From contig NC_033628.1 in NCBI RefSeq assembly GCF_001540865.1, positions 3,173,077 to 3,237,076 of the forward strand: DNA of 64,000 bases, given 5' to 3'. The notes beneath the pieces are model-generated. The model saw nothing but the letters and a program-made list of their open reading frames with translations, ran no database searches and had not been told where the DNA came from. Both the position numbers and the translations under genes were made by a program. Of the stretch, positions 9,991-20,628 are shown piece after piece (position 1 is the stretch's first letter; each line of letters begins with the position of its first letter). Origin of the DNA: Ananas comosus (lineage: Eukaryota; Streptophyta; Magnoliopsida; Poales; Bromeliaceae).

Positions 9991-11470
9991 TAATATTTTA
10001 TTTAAACATTTAGTTTAGTATTAAAATTTAGTTAAACTAATCTCATATACATTAAATCGATGAGACTCAAAAAAAGCAATCCACAAAATTTCTTAAATTC
10101 TCGTTAAAATGATAAAACTAAAATCAAATATCCATACATCGCAACAATAATATCTACTCATATGCTGTAGTAATTATAACAAATCAAACTGTCTAACTGA
10201 AAGAAATACAAAAAATTAAAAATTGTTTGATAACAAAAATCAAAAAGTGCATAAACGAATTCTGATCGGCCCCACAACTATATACTGGAACCTGCACATT
10301 GAATAACATTTGAATTAGTTCAAATTTGTACAATATCCTTGATTTTACCAAAGCATTAAAAAAAAAAGACCCACTCAGTTAACAATTGAAACACTTTATT
10401 GCATACAATAAGTAAATAAATCATGAAAAGAGAGAACCATAGAAAGAAACAACTACTATTGATAATGGAAAGAAGTACTAAAAGTGAAGGAACCGAAAGC
10501 AATTAAGAAAAGCATAGAAGAGAATGATTACAATGCTATCAAGTAAGCAAGAATGAGGGATTAGACAAATGAGTAGCATGTTGCATAGCAATATTTTATG
10601 TGGTTCTATAGCTATAGAATGTCAAAAATCGGAGGCTTAATTAATAACTGTCCATTCCTGGACATTGAAGTACTGCAAAAGTGCTCAATAGACGACCACT
10701 ATAGCAACAGCTATTCAATTACAATTACTATTCTTATACTGCAATCAAGTATTGCTTCAAGATTTTAGAAACTCTTATACAAGCTCCTACATCAAGCAGC
10801 TACTAAGGGATCATCATAGCCAATAACTAATGGTAATGGATTAACCTATTGAAGAAAGTTTGGTCTACAACAGAATGGAAAGCAGAAAGGATGCATCCTC
10901 CGATCCTCCCAAACCAGAAAAAACAGAAAACTGCAGCCTCCTCAGTTAACCAAACACTTTCCAGCAGTCAGATCAGAGATGCTGAGAGTGCAGGCTGATA
11001 CAGCAACACAATATAGTACGACAAGGTAAATAAATAGGACAAACCCCTGTTGTAATATTGGATCAATAGGGTGTGATACTGTGATGTAATTTTATACATG
11101 GAAAACAACATACTCTGCATGCAACATTCTAGTATAAACAGGATTTACCTCTTTCACAGTTCTGTCTCACCGGATCATATCATGAAAGAGATCCAATAAC
11201 CAGAAGAAACGCGCACAAACATCACCAGTAAATCAGAAACAAACAAATATTAGCATTACAGTCTGAACTTTGTTATCTACAGGCAGCTATAACTTGATGC
11301 TCTGTGCAAAACAAAGCAATCAAAGATTCAAAATACAGCAGTTTGACTTAGTTGCATATTAATACCATTAGATAACATCACTACACAAAACGATGCTATT
11401 TACAACAGTTCCATTCAGCAAATATTCACATTCTTAGCTACTCTAACCTATACCCAGCAGCGAGAACTTA
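9991..11470. other. Noncoding; nothing recognised
   Basis: AT-rich DNA with no ORF of interest. It may be CACTA interior, or downstream or 3' UTR sequence of the minus-strand gene that ends at 11623. Nothing decides between these. Confidence 0.4.
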
Positions 11471-11622
11471 GAGATCGAGAGGTTGTGAAATAGGAATTGT
11501 CCCAACACTAATAGTCCAAAAGGGCTCATTTCACTCATTTGTTACTGCATTGGAAAATACTTTTCACATATTATGAAACAGTACCAAACCGGCGGAGTAA
11601 AACTAAATACTTAGTAGCAGTG

Positions 11623-12725
11623 TTACCTACTACAAAAGGGAGGATAACCTCCAGGTGCCCACCAAGGAGGATCGGGGAATGCGACGCCTCTCCTTCCGGC
11701 TATGTTGAGAATGTCCATATCGCCTAATTTCACATTGATATTACCGGACAACATGTCGACGCAATCACGAAGACAAGCCGGAAAGGCCGAATCCTTGACC
11801 TCCGGAATCGTTTCATGCGCGGGCGCCTGTGCCCGAGCTTCAACTTTCTCCGTCGATCGGCGCCCTGCATTCCCCTCCTCAGTTGGAGGTTTCAATATGG
11901 AATCCGGAAGCTTTCTCCGCGACGACACTGCTCTCGAAGCATCTTGAAGGGTTTCCAGGGATTGATTACGAAATTCCCCGATTTCTTCTAGTGAGGGATT
12001 CATCGATACAGCAGCGTCCTCTTTCGATGTCTCGACCGTTCTACTTTTACCAAACCCTAACACTTCCTTACCTCTGGTGGTCGAGCTTCAGCTTTCTTCC
12101 TCGATCGGCGCCCTGCATTCCCCTCCTCAGTTGGAGGTTTCAATATGGAATCCGGAAGCTTTCTCCGCGACGACACTGCTCTCGAAGCATCTTGAAGGGT
12201 TTCCAGGGATTGATTACGAAATTCCCCGATTTCTTCTAGTGAGGGATTCGTCGATACAGCAGCGTCCTCTTTCGATGTCTCGACCCTTCTACTTTTACGA
12301 AACCCTAACACTTCCTTACCTCTGGTGGGGGTCTTTTGCGGGGAAACCGACGATCCAATGCTGCAGTCCCTCGATTTGGTGCTACAAACCCTAGATTTTC
12401 CCTTGAGACCACCGGAGGATGTACGAGCGAGCTCCTGCGTTGGGGTGACTGGATCCCGCTCGCTAGGGTTCGGAGCCGTCGCTTTCGAGAGCCCTCGCGC
12501 GCGATCGCCGTCGTTGGATGCGGCGCAGGGGGAGTCGGGGAGGGAGCGCATGAACATGGCGGCGTCGGCGTGGGGCGTCGGGGAGGGGGCGGCGCCGCCG
12601 AAGCCCGTGGCGGCGGCGGCGCCGGTGGGGACGGCGGTGGCGGGGGAGGTGGCGGGGGTGTCGGCGTCGTCGAAGAACTCACCCTCACCGCACTCTTGCT
12701 CGATCCAGGAGAAGGGGTCGCCCAT
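11623..12725 (-). pseudogene. Unknown plant gene broken by a 248-bp duplication
   Basis: A minus-strand gene starting at 12725 (MGDPFSWIEQECGEGEFFDD). The N-terminal third is Ala/Pro-rich from very GC-rich DNA; later parts are Ser/Lys/Arg-rich. A segment (about 12062-12309 and its partner, period 248 bp) is present twice in tandem. Since 248 is not a multiple of 3, the first unit reads into a stop at 12057 after 222 aa. The second unit returns to a frame that ends at 11623 with an ordered C-terminus (PACLRDCVDMLSGN and PPWWAPGGYPPF). The two units differ at several residues (FRKSRR against FGKSRT), so this is not a fresh assembly copy. I do not recognise the family. Alternative: an unpredicted splice removes one unit; an AG|GTAAGG donor-like site occurs at each unit start. 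Confidence 0.55.
12062..12556. repeat. 248-bp tandem duplication inside coding sequence
   Basis: The anchor CACTTCCTTACCTCTGGTGG occurs at 12061 and again at 12309. The sequence from there to the left repeats with about ten substitutions (11852-12061 against 12092-12309). It shifts the reading frame of the minus-strand gene. Confidence 0.8.
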
Positions 12726-13171
12726 GGCGCATTGCCACCGCGAAGACGACGATGGGATCGGGTGGAAAAGAAGAGTCCCGATACATGGGCCGGAAATTGG
12801 GCCTAGTAGTATGAGCCCACGTCTAAGAAATAAGCCGAACCGAATTGGGCCCACGTCTAAGAAATAAGCCGAACCGAATTGGGCCACGTGTTTCCCTGGC
12901 TCAGCGGAACCACACGTGAAAAGGCGGGAACCGAGTTATGTGTACGTAAATAAAATAAAATCACAATACCACGCTTTATCCTAAATCCACTCGTACTCCA
13001 ACTAGGACTAGGAGTATCCAGTACAAATTTAACTCCTAATTCTACTCGGATTCTGCTCCTCTGACTAACTATAAATAACAACTCACGGTAATCTCAAAAC
13101 ATTCATTATACAATTTAACAATTAACAATTTCTCTACTTGTTTCTCGTGCCCGATCTCGCACCAACAATCA
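12726..13171. promoter_or_regulatory. Compact bidirectional promoter region
   Basis: This 446-bp space separates two divergent starts. It has GGGCC/TGGGCC (site II-like) motifs near 12790, 12847 and 12880 and a CACGTG G-box at 12885-12890. A second ACACGTG lies at about 12912. A 34-bp tandem repeat (from 12815 and from 12849) carries GCCCACGTC and CGAATTGGG. On the plus side TATAAATA at 13070-13077 stands about 100 bp before the cyclin ATG. The minus-strand gene has no obvious TATA. Motif roles are from general plant promoter knowledge; use here is inferred. Confidence 0.6.
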
Positions 13172-13521
13172 ATGACGGATCTCACGCCCTACCCCGACAG
13201 TCGCGAGAGAGTGATCGACTTTCTCACCACATATCTCGAGAAGGTGACAAAGGAGAACGACGTGGACCGTCCCGGTACAAGACTGCAGGAGCGGGAGTCG
13301 GTGTTCGACATGATTACAAAGCCGAGGTATGCGGCTCGCGCGTTCGTCACTCGCCTTCCGTCCCGCCTCCCCGACTGCGGCGCGCGTTCTTTTGTCGTCG
13401 CATACATCTACCTCAGCCGCTTCCTACGGAGGCAACGCGACACTATCACTCTCGACTCCTTCAACGTCCGCCGCCTCCTTCTCACCAGCCTCCTTACTGC
13501 TACCAAATTTGAGCTCGGATT
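13172..13521 (+). CDS. CYCU: U/P-type cyclin, exon 1
   Basis: Encodes residues 1-116 plus two bases of codon 117. U-type (P-type) cyclins are small, single-cyclin-box partners of A-type CDKs in plants, tied to nutrient and phosphate responses. The cyclin box is visible: RVIDFLTTYLEKVTKEND at the start (family form: ..L..ll.rvaerND), then CGARSFVVAYIYLSRF and FNVRRLLLTSLLTATKF. The ATG at 13172 follows a short leader downstream of a TATA box. The exon ends GGATT followed by GTAAGT, a good donor. The usual FHG motif region is replaced by diverged sequence, so partner binding may differ. Confidence 0.85.
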
Positions 13522-15219
13522 GTAAGTTATAAATATAGTTTCCCTTCTTTCTGTTTTTAAATATATCAATATACCTATATTAATTTTGGTCTTTGAAGTT
13601 TATTATGACGCCCCAACTTTCCAGAATGTCACCCATTCTAGAACTACTTCCGTCCTAACACGCTTAACTCTCTTAACCTCTTGGATCTTGCCACCACCCA
13701 AAATGCAAAATGCTTAAGTCGGGTTAAGAGTTTAGCCCCATTATATCTCATATATAGGATTATTTGAGGTCTCACATTTACAGATATGCTTTGCTTAATT
13801 TTTTATTTGTATTTGTAGGCGTGAGACTCATCTGATAGTATTTTCTACTCTTTTTTTTTTATTATTGATTTGGTTTTTCTTCTTATCGTAAAGTAAATTT
13901 TATTTATATTTTTTTTTATTGAACCGGTTGCTCTTCTCATAGTACTACCGGTCGAGACGCAGCCGGTCTTTATTAGATCGGTGCTATTGCCTGCACCGGG
14001 TTTATGACTCGATATCATACACCACACCCCTGAACTTTTGTTATCGAAGCTACAAAATTAAAATTAACTTACTAAAATTTATTTTATACAATTTGAAATA
14101 TACATATATATTAAATTTTTCGTTTTTTATTGCCAAATTTCTTACTAATCAAGCATCATCCTTTGTTTAGCATTAATTTTTTTAAGTTATTTATTGCAGA
14201 TTTTACCTATCGAATAGAGTTTTGATTTTATTTTAAAAACCTTAATTATAAAGTATAATGTTTGGTACATGAACCGTATACATACACAAGGCGTAGGCAA
14301 TAAATCTCTGATTCTTGAAAGACAATTCCATGACCGTTCCTTCACTTTTTCCAAAAATTCCTTTCAATTTTCAATCCGTTTTTTCGCTTCTATATTAAAA
14401 TTAATATTGCATGAGAGTATTTAATTAATTTCTTTTTGCAGAAATTATGTCGCATCTAAGTACAATTATAGAAAAAAAATATAGTTCATAATATTAAGAA
14501 TAGTAACAAAATTCTCTAATTTAAAAAAAAAAAAAATCCACCGATGACTCGCAAATTTTAGCTGTCCGAATAATTCCCCAAATTAATAAAATACAAATAT
14601 TGATTATAATTTTAGAAGAACTATGAAGAATTTATGAATTTACTAAGTATAATTTAAATATTTTTATATCTATTCTTTTTAATTTTTTGTATAACTAGTT
14701 TGATAAAAATTTGAATAATTGTGTAGGAACTTTTTGTTCCTTTACATATTTTAGTTTCATATATTTATATTTTATTAACCGAATTATTATTGATTTTTTT
14801 TAAAAGAATTTACGGATTGTTTCCTAACTCCCAACTTTCCATCCTTATTGAATTTAAACCGAATTGTCTTAATCTTTTTCTAGTACAATTAAATCGGATG
14901 TGAAAGATAAAAGATAAGGACATATATTATATTATACTGGAAATTATTTGGAAACTCTTTTGAAAGAAATAATGGAATATTTTATTTGCCATAAGGTATT
15001 AGGTGACATGGGGATTTAAAATTCAATTTCCTCAGTAAATCTAAGGATGAAATTGCCGCTCAGCAAATGGAGAAAAAATTTCGAAGTAAATGTCTTCTTT
15101 TATATTTTCTGAAGTAATTGATCTTTGAATATGCATAATGATATATTCAACCACAAATAATTAGTTTCTTATTCTAATTAATAATTACTAACCTATCCAT
15201 TTGTACAATTTTTTGACAG
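13522..15219 (+). other. Cyclin intron with retroelement remnant
   Basis: A GT-AG intron of about 1.7 kb: donor GTAAGT at 13522, acceptor TTTTTTGACAG ending at 15219. The single conserved intron position just after the ..AAKF-like helix is typical for this cyclin group. 13604-14030 has GC-richer text (ACGCCCCAACTTTCCAGAA, CGGTGCTATTGCCTGCACC) that looks like an old LTR fragment. The rest is AT-rich without features. Confidence 0.75.
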
Positions 15220-15541
15220 CGGCTACAACAATTCCCTATTTGCGAGAATTGGACGGATCAAATTGAAGGACATGAATAATATGGAGAGTGCATTTTTGGA
15301 CGGCATCGACTTCCACCGCACGGTCAGGGGCTGCGACTTCGACAACTTCTGGATGCTTCTTTATTATTATCATGAATTCACTACAACAGGGAACTTGGAG
15401 ATTGCTCAACTGATACCCTCTGCTTCTGCGCCGTCAAACACGGAGATTTCACAACCGATATCCTCTGCTATTGCACCTACAGCGACCCTAGTGTTGCCTT
15501 GCTGCATTTACGTGGGAGCTGCTTGCAACTGCTCCGAGTAG
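15220..15541 (+). CDS. CYCU: U/P-type cyclin, exon 2
   Basis: The acceptor base C completes a Phe codon with the TT of exon 1. Translation then gives GYNNSLFARIGRI and LKDMNNMESAFLDGIDF, matching the family pattern YNNaffAkvGGis..EMN.lE..FL..l.F. Exons 1 and 2 join to 223 aa, the usual family length, with stop TAG at 15539-15541. After the cyclin fold the tail is Ser/Ala/Pro-rich and contains an imperfect internal repeat (EIAQLIPSASAPS and EISQPISSAIAPT). No frameshift, so this is the best candidate for an intact gene in the window. Confidence 0.85.
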
Positions 15542-15548
15542 AAGCTGC

Positions 15549-15812
15549 TTGAGTTACTGTGATATTAGGAGTACAGTAATTCTCGTGCTCCTAATTTTTT
15601 AATCATTCATCAATTTTGATGGGTGATTAGGATGAGAGAGAAAGAGAAATTGGAGAGAAATTTAAAGAGAAAGAGAAATTGAGATATCCAATTTCTCATC
15701 AATTTCTCTTCTCTCTTACTTTCCAATAATCCATTAAAATTGATGGATAGTTAGAAAGTTAGGAGCACAGGGACTATTGTGCTCCTGATAGTATAGTAGT
15801 CTTGCTTTATAT
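15549..15812. mobile_element. Foldback MITE, family E, next to cyclin stop
   Basis: Arms carry TAGGAGTACAGTAATTC and GTGCTCCTAATTTTTTAATC on the left. The right side mirrors them and ends GCTCCTGATAGTATAGTAGTC, followed by a (TA)n tract at 15812-15824. The AGAGAAATTG-type centre is partly symmetric. It starts a few bases after the cyclin stop codon and would lie in the 3' UTR. Confidence 0.7.
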
Positions 15813-15824
15813 ATATATATATAA

Positions 15825-16611
15825 TTTGTAAATCATATGCGTATTATGTATTGGAAATAATTGGTGGTCTAAGTTGATAGACATGCTCAGACATGTCGAT
15901 TGAGAATTAGTTTATGCGTGTTTTTCTTGATTAATTACTCCAACTTTATAGAGCAGTGCACTTTTTGTTTTTCAACTTTTACGTTTCAATTTTTCCAAGT
16001 TTGTTTCCGAGTCCGAGTCTGGGGCAGAATTCGAATCCGAGCTTAAGCCCAAGCATGAATCAAAGTTCAAGGTTGGGTGCGATTCGAGTCCGAATTCGAG
16101 GCCGTATCCGAGTCAGAATCTAAGCCCGAGTTCGAGGCCGAGTCAGACACTACACTAAATTGCTCTTGTTGAACACTCTACATATTTAAATTTAGTTTGA
16201 ACTAGTCACTGGTCTATACATATCTCAAAAATCTACTGCTTACTTTTCTTTGAGAAATTAGAACAATGTTATAATTACAATTTAAAATGGGCTGTAATTA
16301 ATACTACGACTCTCCCATCCAATGACTAATTTTATCATTCTTTTTTTTTGTACATAAAAAGTAAAAAGGCGGTCGTTAAACTCTCAACACACCCTTAGAT
16401 GAATGATTTTTAAATTCGCAATATATTTTTAAAATTCTGAAGGGAGAGAGATTATAATCCTTTGGATTCTGAAAATACAATTTTTTCTGATTCTTTGATC
16501 TAATAATTCTGAGAATATTTTGATGGTAGAAAATAATAATAATAATAATAGAATATTTTTCGAAGGATCCTACAAAAATTGGATAAAAACATCTGCACCA
16601 AATTAATTTTA
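15825..16611. repeat. Noncoding with degenerate CCGAGTC minisatellite
   Basis: 16003-16150 is a degenerate short-period repeat built from CCGAGTC/GATTCGAGTC units. The rest is AT-rich with an (AAT)n run near 16540. No gene seen. Confidence 0.5.
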
Positions 16612-17204
16612 CGGCTAAATTATATAAAATTTTCTGTCAAAATTTGATTTTTCACTTTTCTCCTATGTCATTTTAAAACCTACGCTTTGCCCTCTTATAA
16701 AATAAAAATATTCACAGAGGGGTACACTGTGAAGTGTGATCACAAAATGACCATTTTGTTTCTCACCATTTTCGTCTTCTTCCTCATCTTGCTCATTCGC
16801 CGTCTTGATCGGTCGCTGTTCGCGCCTTGATCGTCCGCAATTTCTCTCCATTTTCTTCTCCACCTACTCCTCTTCTCCTTCTGCACCCTTATCGCCTCTC
16901 CATTTCGGCGACACTAGGAAAGAAATCGAGGTGGGCGTGAATGGAAAGGTGGGCAATGGCAACGAGGGCGAAGGCGAGGCGGCGGACGGAGATGCGGGCG
17001 AGGGAGGGCAAACCACAGTAAAAAAAACGGAGGGTATTTTTGGTATAAAAGTATATTTTATAGCGGAATACTAACGGATCACTAAAGTCAGGGGATAAAG
17101 TGAATATTTTTTATTTTATAAGAAGGCAAAATGTATGTTTTTAAATGACAGAAGTGAAAAGTGAAAAATCGAATTTTGACTGAAAAATTTTCTATAAATT
17201 AGCC
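16612..17204. mobile_element. MULE-like element with GC-rich interior
   Basis: Long terminal inverted repeats of about 100 bp: GGCTAAATTATATAAAATTT on the left and, reverse-complemented, GGCTAATTTATAGAAAATTT on the right, continuing through CCTCTTATAAAATAAAAA. Flanks share TAATTTTA (16604-16611 and 17205-17212), consistent with an 8-9 bp target duplication as made by Mutator-like transposases. The interior (16740-17040) is GC-rich and partly open on the plus strand (16805-17074), unlike the TIRs. This is the look of a captured gene piece (Pack-MULE), but I cannot name a donor. Confidence 0.6.
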
Positions 17205-18500
17205 TAATTTTAAAGTTCTTCCTCATGAATATATATATCCTAATTAAATTAGGAATCCCGCAAAAATATCTACAAAAAATTTTAGAACCCCACAAGGTAC
17301 GTTGTGACTTAATGATTAAATTACTACTCACAATAACTTTTTTCTTTTTTTTTGGCAACGTAGTTAACTAACACAGCTGAATCTTAATAATCCGTATGAT
17401 CAAGAATTGTTATTTTCGTATATGAAATAATGCATAAAAAAACTGCATGCACGTAATTCAGTGCTTCTTTAAATATTTGAACGAGTTATTAATTTTTTTA
17501 TATATAAATTTAGCCTTTTAANNNNNNNNNNNNNNNNNNNNNNNNNNNNNNNNNNNNNNNNNNNNNNNNNNNNNNNNNNNNNNNNNNNNNNNNNNNNNNN
17601 NNNNNNNNNNNNNNNNNNNNNTTAAAATTAGCAAAATATATATTTTTTTAAAGGAGAAGGGTAGAATACAACATTTGACAACTTAAAGAGGTTATGCCTT
17701 TTTTTTTTAATTTTTGATTTCACAAGCGGAGTCAAATTTTGGTCCTTAGATGCGGGAATGTAAGCTATACTCTTTTTTGGAGTGTAGAGGTAGTAGTGTT
17801 TTTTGTTTACCGTTTTCAAATTTGGGTTTCACTAGTTAATAAATTTTTCTAGTTCAGACCTCTGACTCATGAATCTAATAAAATTTTTAATTAGGCTAAC
17901 AAAAATTACTCAAATTGGACATAGAAAAGAAGATTAAAAAAAAATCTGGAGGGGTCAACATTTTTTTTTTTCTCTTGATTTTTTTTACGAATGGAAAATA
18001 TTCTACTGTCTGCGCCCCCTCAAGTATCGGCCATTCTCACATATCTTTCGGAACTACAAATTTTTTTTTTCCTTTTTTTGATTGTGACATTTTTAATTTT
18101 CTAACTTTTAAAATTAAATTATTTTAGCTAATTGAATTAAATGTTCGGTTGACTTTAATAATTCCGTTCCAGTTTATTTGTTAAAGAGTAATTAAATTTT
18201 GGTAAAATAAGCGATAATTGGATAAAATGTCCAATTTATGGGGCTAAATTATTTTACTTCGAAAAATTGAAAGTTAGGAGAGTTTCAAGTTTCAACCCGA
18301 AAAAACAAAGTTCTAAATAGTTTGATAAAACCCGAATAGGAAACGAATCGACCAGTAATTCATTCTGAATCCTTGTAAGATTAGGAGGGCGTGTATTAGT
18401 TAGAATAGAAATATTATGAATCTGATCCTCTTGTTTCCTAATTTGGAAACGAAGTAATAATCCAAATCATACGAGGAATCTTTTCCTATTTATATTTATA
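17205..18500. other. Noncoding, contains 100-N gap at 17522-17621
   Basis: AT-rich sequence with long T runs. From about 18120 it is related to 20262-20640 and 46425-46790, the upstream region of the HSP20-like copies. The repeated pair AAAGAGTAATTAAATTTTGG and GATAAAACCCGAATAGG marks this homology. Confidence 0.6.
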
Positions 18501-18506
18501 TAATAT

Positions 18507-19621
18507 GTATAAATACAAAACTCCCCTCGGTGGCCTTTGCGTGTGTTCTTCGCCCCATTCAATCGCCCTCTCCCTCACTCGATCTCTCTTCACGCCTCTT
18601 CTCCCCAATATCTTTATTTTCATTCAAAATAGAGATTTTTCGTCTATTATATCATAAACATTCATGATATTCTCGTACTATTCATATTCATTTCATATTC
18701 ATTTTGAAGTTAGTTTCTTAGATAAACTTTATGTGCCATATCTAATACCTATGAAATAGGAATGTGCTTAGTTACATTGCGCGGGAGCTGAGGGAGAAGC
18801 CCCTGAGCTTCTGGGTCCCCGGCATGGAGGTGCGCCGCGACGCCTACGTGTTCACGACCCACATGCAGATAGGCGTCCAGCGCTTCGACGTCAGGACTGT
18901 GATAACGACGGAGAGGGACGGAAGGCGCACGCTCGTCGTCAGCAACGACGGCACCTGCCGTTGCAGCGGACGCACGGAGGTCTGCTTCAAGTTCCCGCTC
19001 CCCCGGCAATGCCGACCCCCGAGCGGAGCAAGTGGCGCACCAAAGTCTACGAGGAAAACGGCGTCGTCAAGATCACCATTCCAAAGTGGTGAATTCTTGT
19101 CGCTGCCGCAGTCTGAAGAAGCCCCACCCAGAATCATAATTTCCTGCAGTCCACGACTCCTTTCCCAGCGATTTCATTTCGTTTTCTTTTTTTCTTTTTT
19201 TTTCAGGGGGGGTTTCGGAGATAAATGATAGGGAAAGCAACGGTCACAGCTCCGTCGTGAGTGGCAATGTGGATCATGCTACTGATAGTCGCTTCCGAGG
19301 ATGAACTTGTCGCTTGCACCTCTTCCTCCTCTTCCTCATCCTTCTTCTCCCTAGCCTAATCTACCTTTCATAGTATATTTCCCCATAGAATCGTCTAGAT
19401 GCTTCTATAATGTTCTTCTAATATCGAATTGAAAGATCGAATTGAAAAATTGGATCATCAAACCCTTTTCGATTGAGTTGTAATCGAATACCATAATGAT
19501 GCCAAAACCTTGATATGCTGTGAATAAAGCAAGGGATCTGCTATGAATAAAGAAAGAGATCAACAAATGAAGACTTCTAACATGAACAGTAGCAAGGTTT
19601 AGCATATCTATCTATAAAAGC
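18507..19621 (+). repeat. Exact duplicate block 1 (HSP20-like copy 1)
   Basis: These 1,115 bases reappear at 20629-21743 with a constant offset of 2,122. I saw no difference in the stretches compared. The right limit is set by a single N at 19622. Confidence 0.85.
18762..19092 (+). pseudogene. HSP20-like pseudogene, copy 1
   Basis: Aligns along its length with the intact gene at 46899-47318 (shared motifs ARELREKP, RRDAYVFTTHMQIG and VITTERDGRRTLVVSNDGT). The ATG at 18762 is out of frame by two inserted bases and would stop after a few codons. Two +1 insertions in C runs (near 19009 and 19017) shift the frame again. The final part (ENGVVKITIPKW, stop at 19090-19092) reads in a third frame. 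An extra stretch of about 150 bp separates the 5' UTR-like sequence from the ATG, absent from the 46.9-kb copy. A functional product is unlikely. Confidence 0.75.
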
Positions 19622-19622
19622 N

Positions 19623-20628
19623 GGGGCTTTCCCAAGGGTCTGCCGAGTAATTAGACCAAAATATCCTCACAACCAGTCATAAATTTGACTAATTTTTGGC
19701 TGTTGGTGAGAATATTTTGGTCCAAAAATATATAAACTTTTTAAAATTTTTAAAAATTCTATCATTTTTATAAATATTTTTTAAAACTTAAAACTTTTTA
19801 ATTCATTCATTATTTTTCAATAATAGTACTTCAATTTTTAATTTCTAAATTAAAATTCTATCATTTTTATAAATATTTTTTAAAATTTAAAACTTTTTAA
19901 TTCAATCATTATTATTTCAATAATAGTACTTCAATTTTTAATTTTCTAAAACTTCACATATTTTAAAATAAGATAAAATAATTAAAAAAAAAGTCTGGTC
20001 CAAGCCCGGCTCTGCCCGGCCCACGGCTTTGTGGGCCGGGAGGCCATTCTTGGCCGGGAGTCGAACAAATCGGCCCAACACGTCACGGCCCACATTACAC
20101 TCCTAGTTGCACTCATTTAAATAAGAAGTATATGCCGCACTGCACCCTTCAAATATCATTCATTCTCATATATCTCTGGGAACTATAAATTTCTTCTTTT
20201 TTTTTTTTCCTTTTTTGACTATGATATTTTAATTTTCTAACTTTTAAAATTAAGTTATTTTAGCTACTTGAATTAAATGTTTTGTTGAATTTAATAATTC
20301 CGTTCTAATTTATTTGTTAAAGAGTAATTAAATTTTGGTAAAATAAGCGACAATTGGATAAAATGTCCAATTTATGGGCCGAAATTATTTTACTGAGAGT
20401 TTCAACCCGAAAAAAAAAAAAGTTCTAAATAGTTTGATAAAACCCGAATAGGAAACGATGAATCGACCAGTAATTTATTCTGAATCCTTGTATGATTAGG
20501 AGGGCGTGTATTAATTAGAATAGGAATAGTATTAAATCTGATCCTCTTGTTTCCTAATTTGGAAACGAAGTAATAATCCGAACCATACGAGGATTCCTTT
20601 CCTATATATATATATATATATAATATAT
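19623..20628 (+). repeat. Copy of the upstream region found at 45787-46780
   Basis: Nearly identical to the upstream region of the intact HSP20-like gene (both start GGGGCTTTCCCAAGGGTC), with rare substitutions and a different (TA)n length. It includes a GC-rich patch (GCCCGGCTCTGCCCGG) and a TATA-type stretch before 20640. Here it is joined to the body of pseudogene copy 1. Confidence 0.8.

Noticed and set aside
12305..12867. Overlapping GC-rich frames on both strands near the promoter
   Set aside because: Shadows of the GC-rich first part of the minus-strand gene; codon content follows that frame and no independent start context is evident.
18749..19137. Minus-strand ORFs opposite the HSP20-like copies
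   Set aside because: Antisense shadows of a GC-rich coding sequence; they occur identically at 20871-21259 because the DNA is duplicated.
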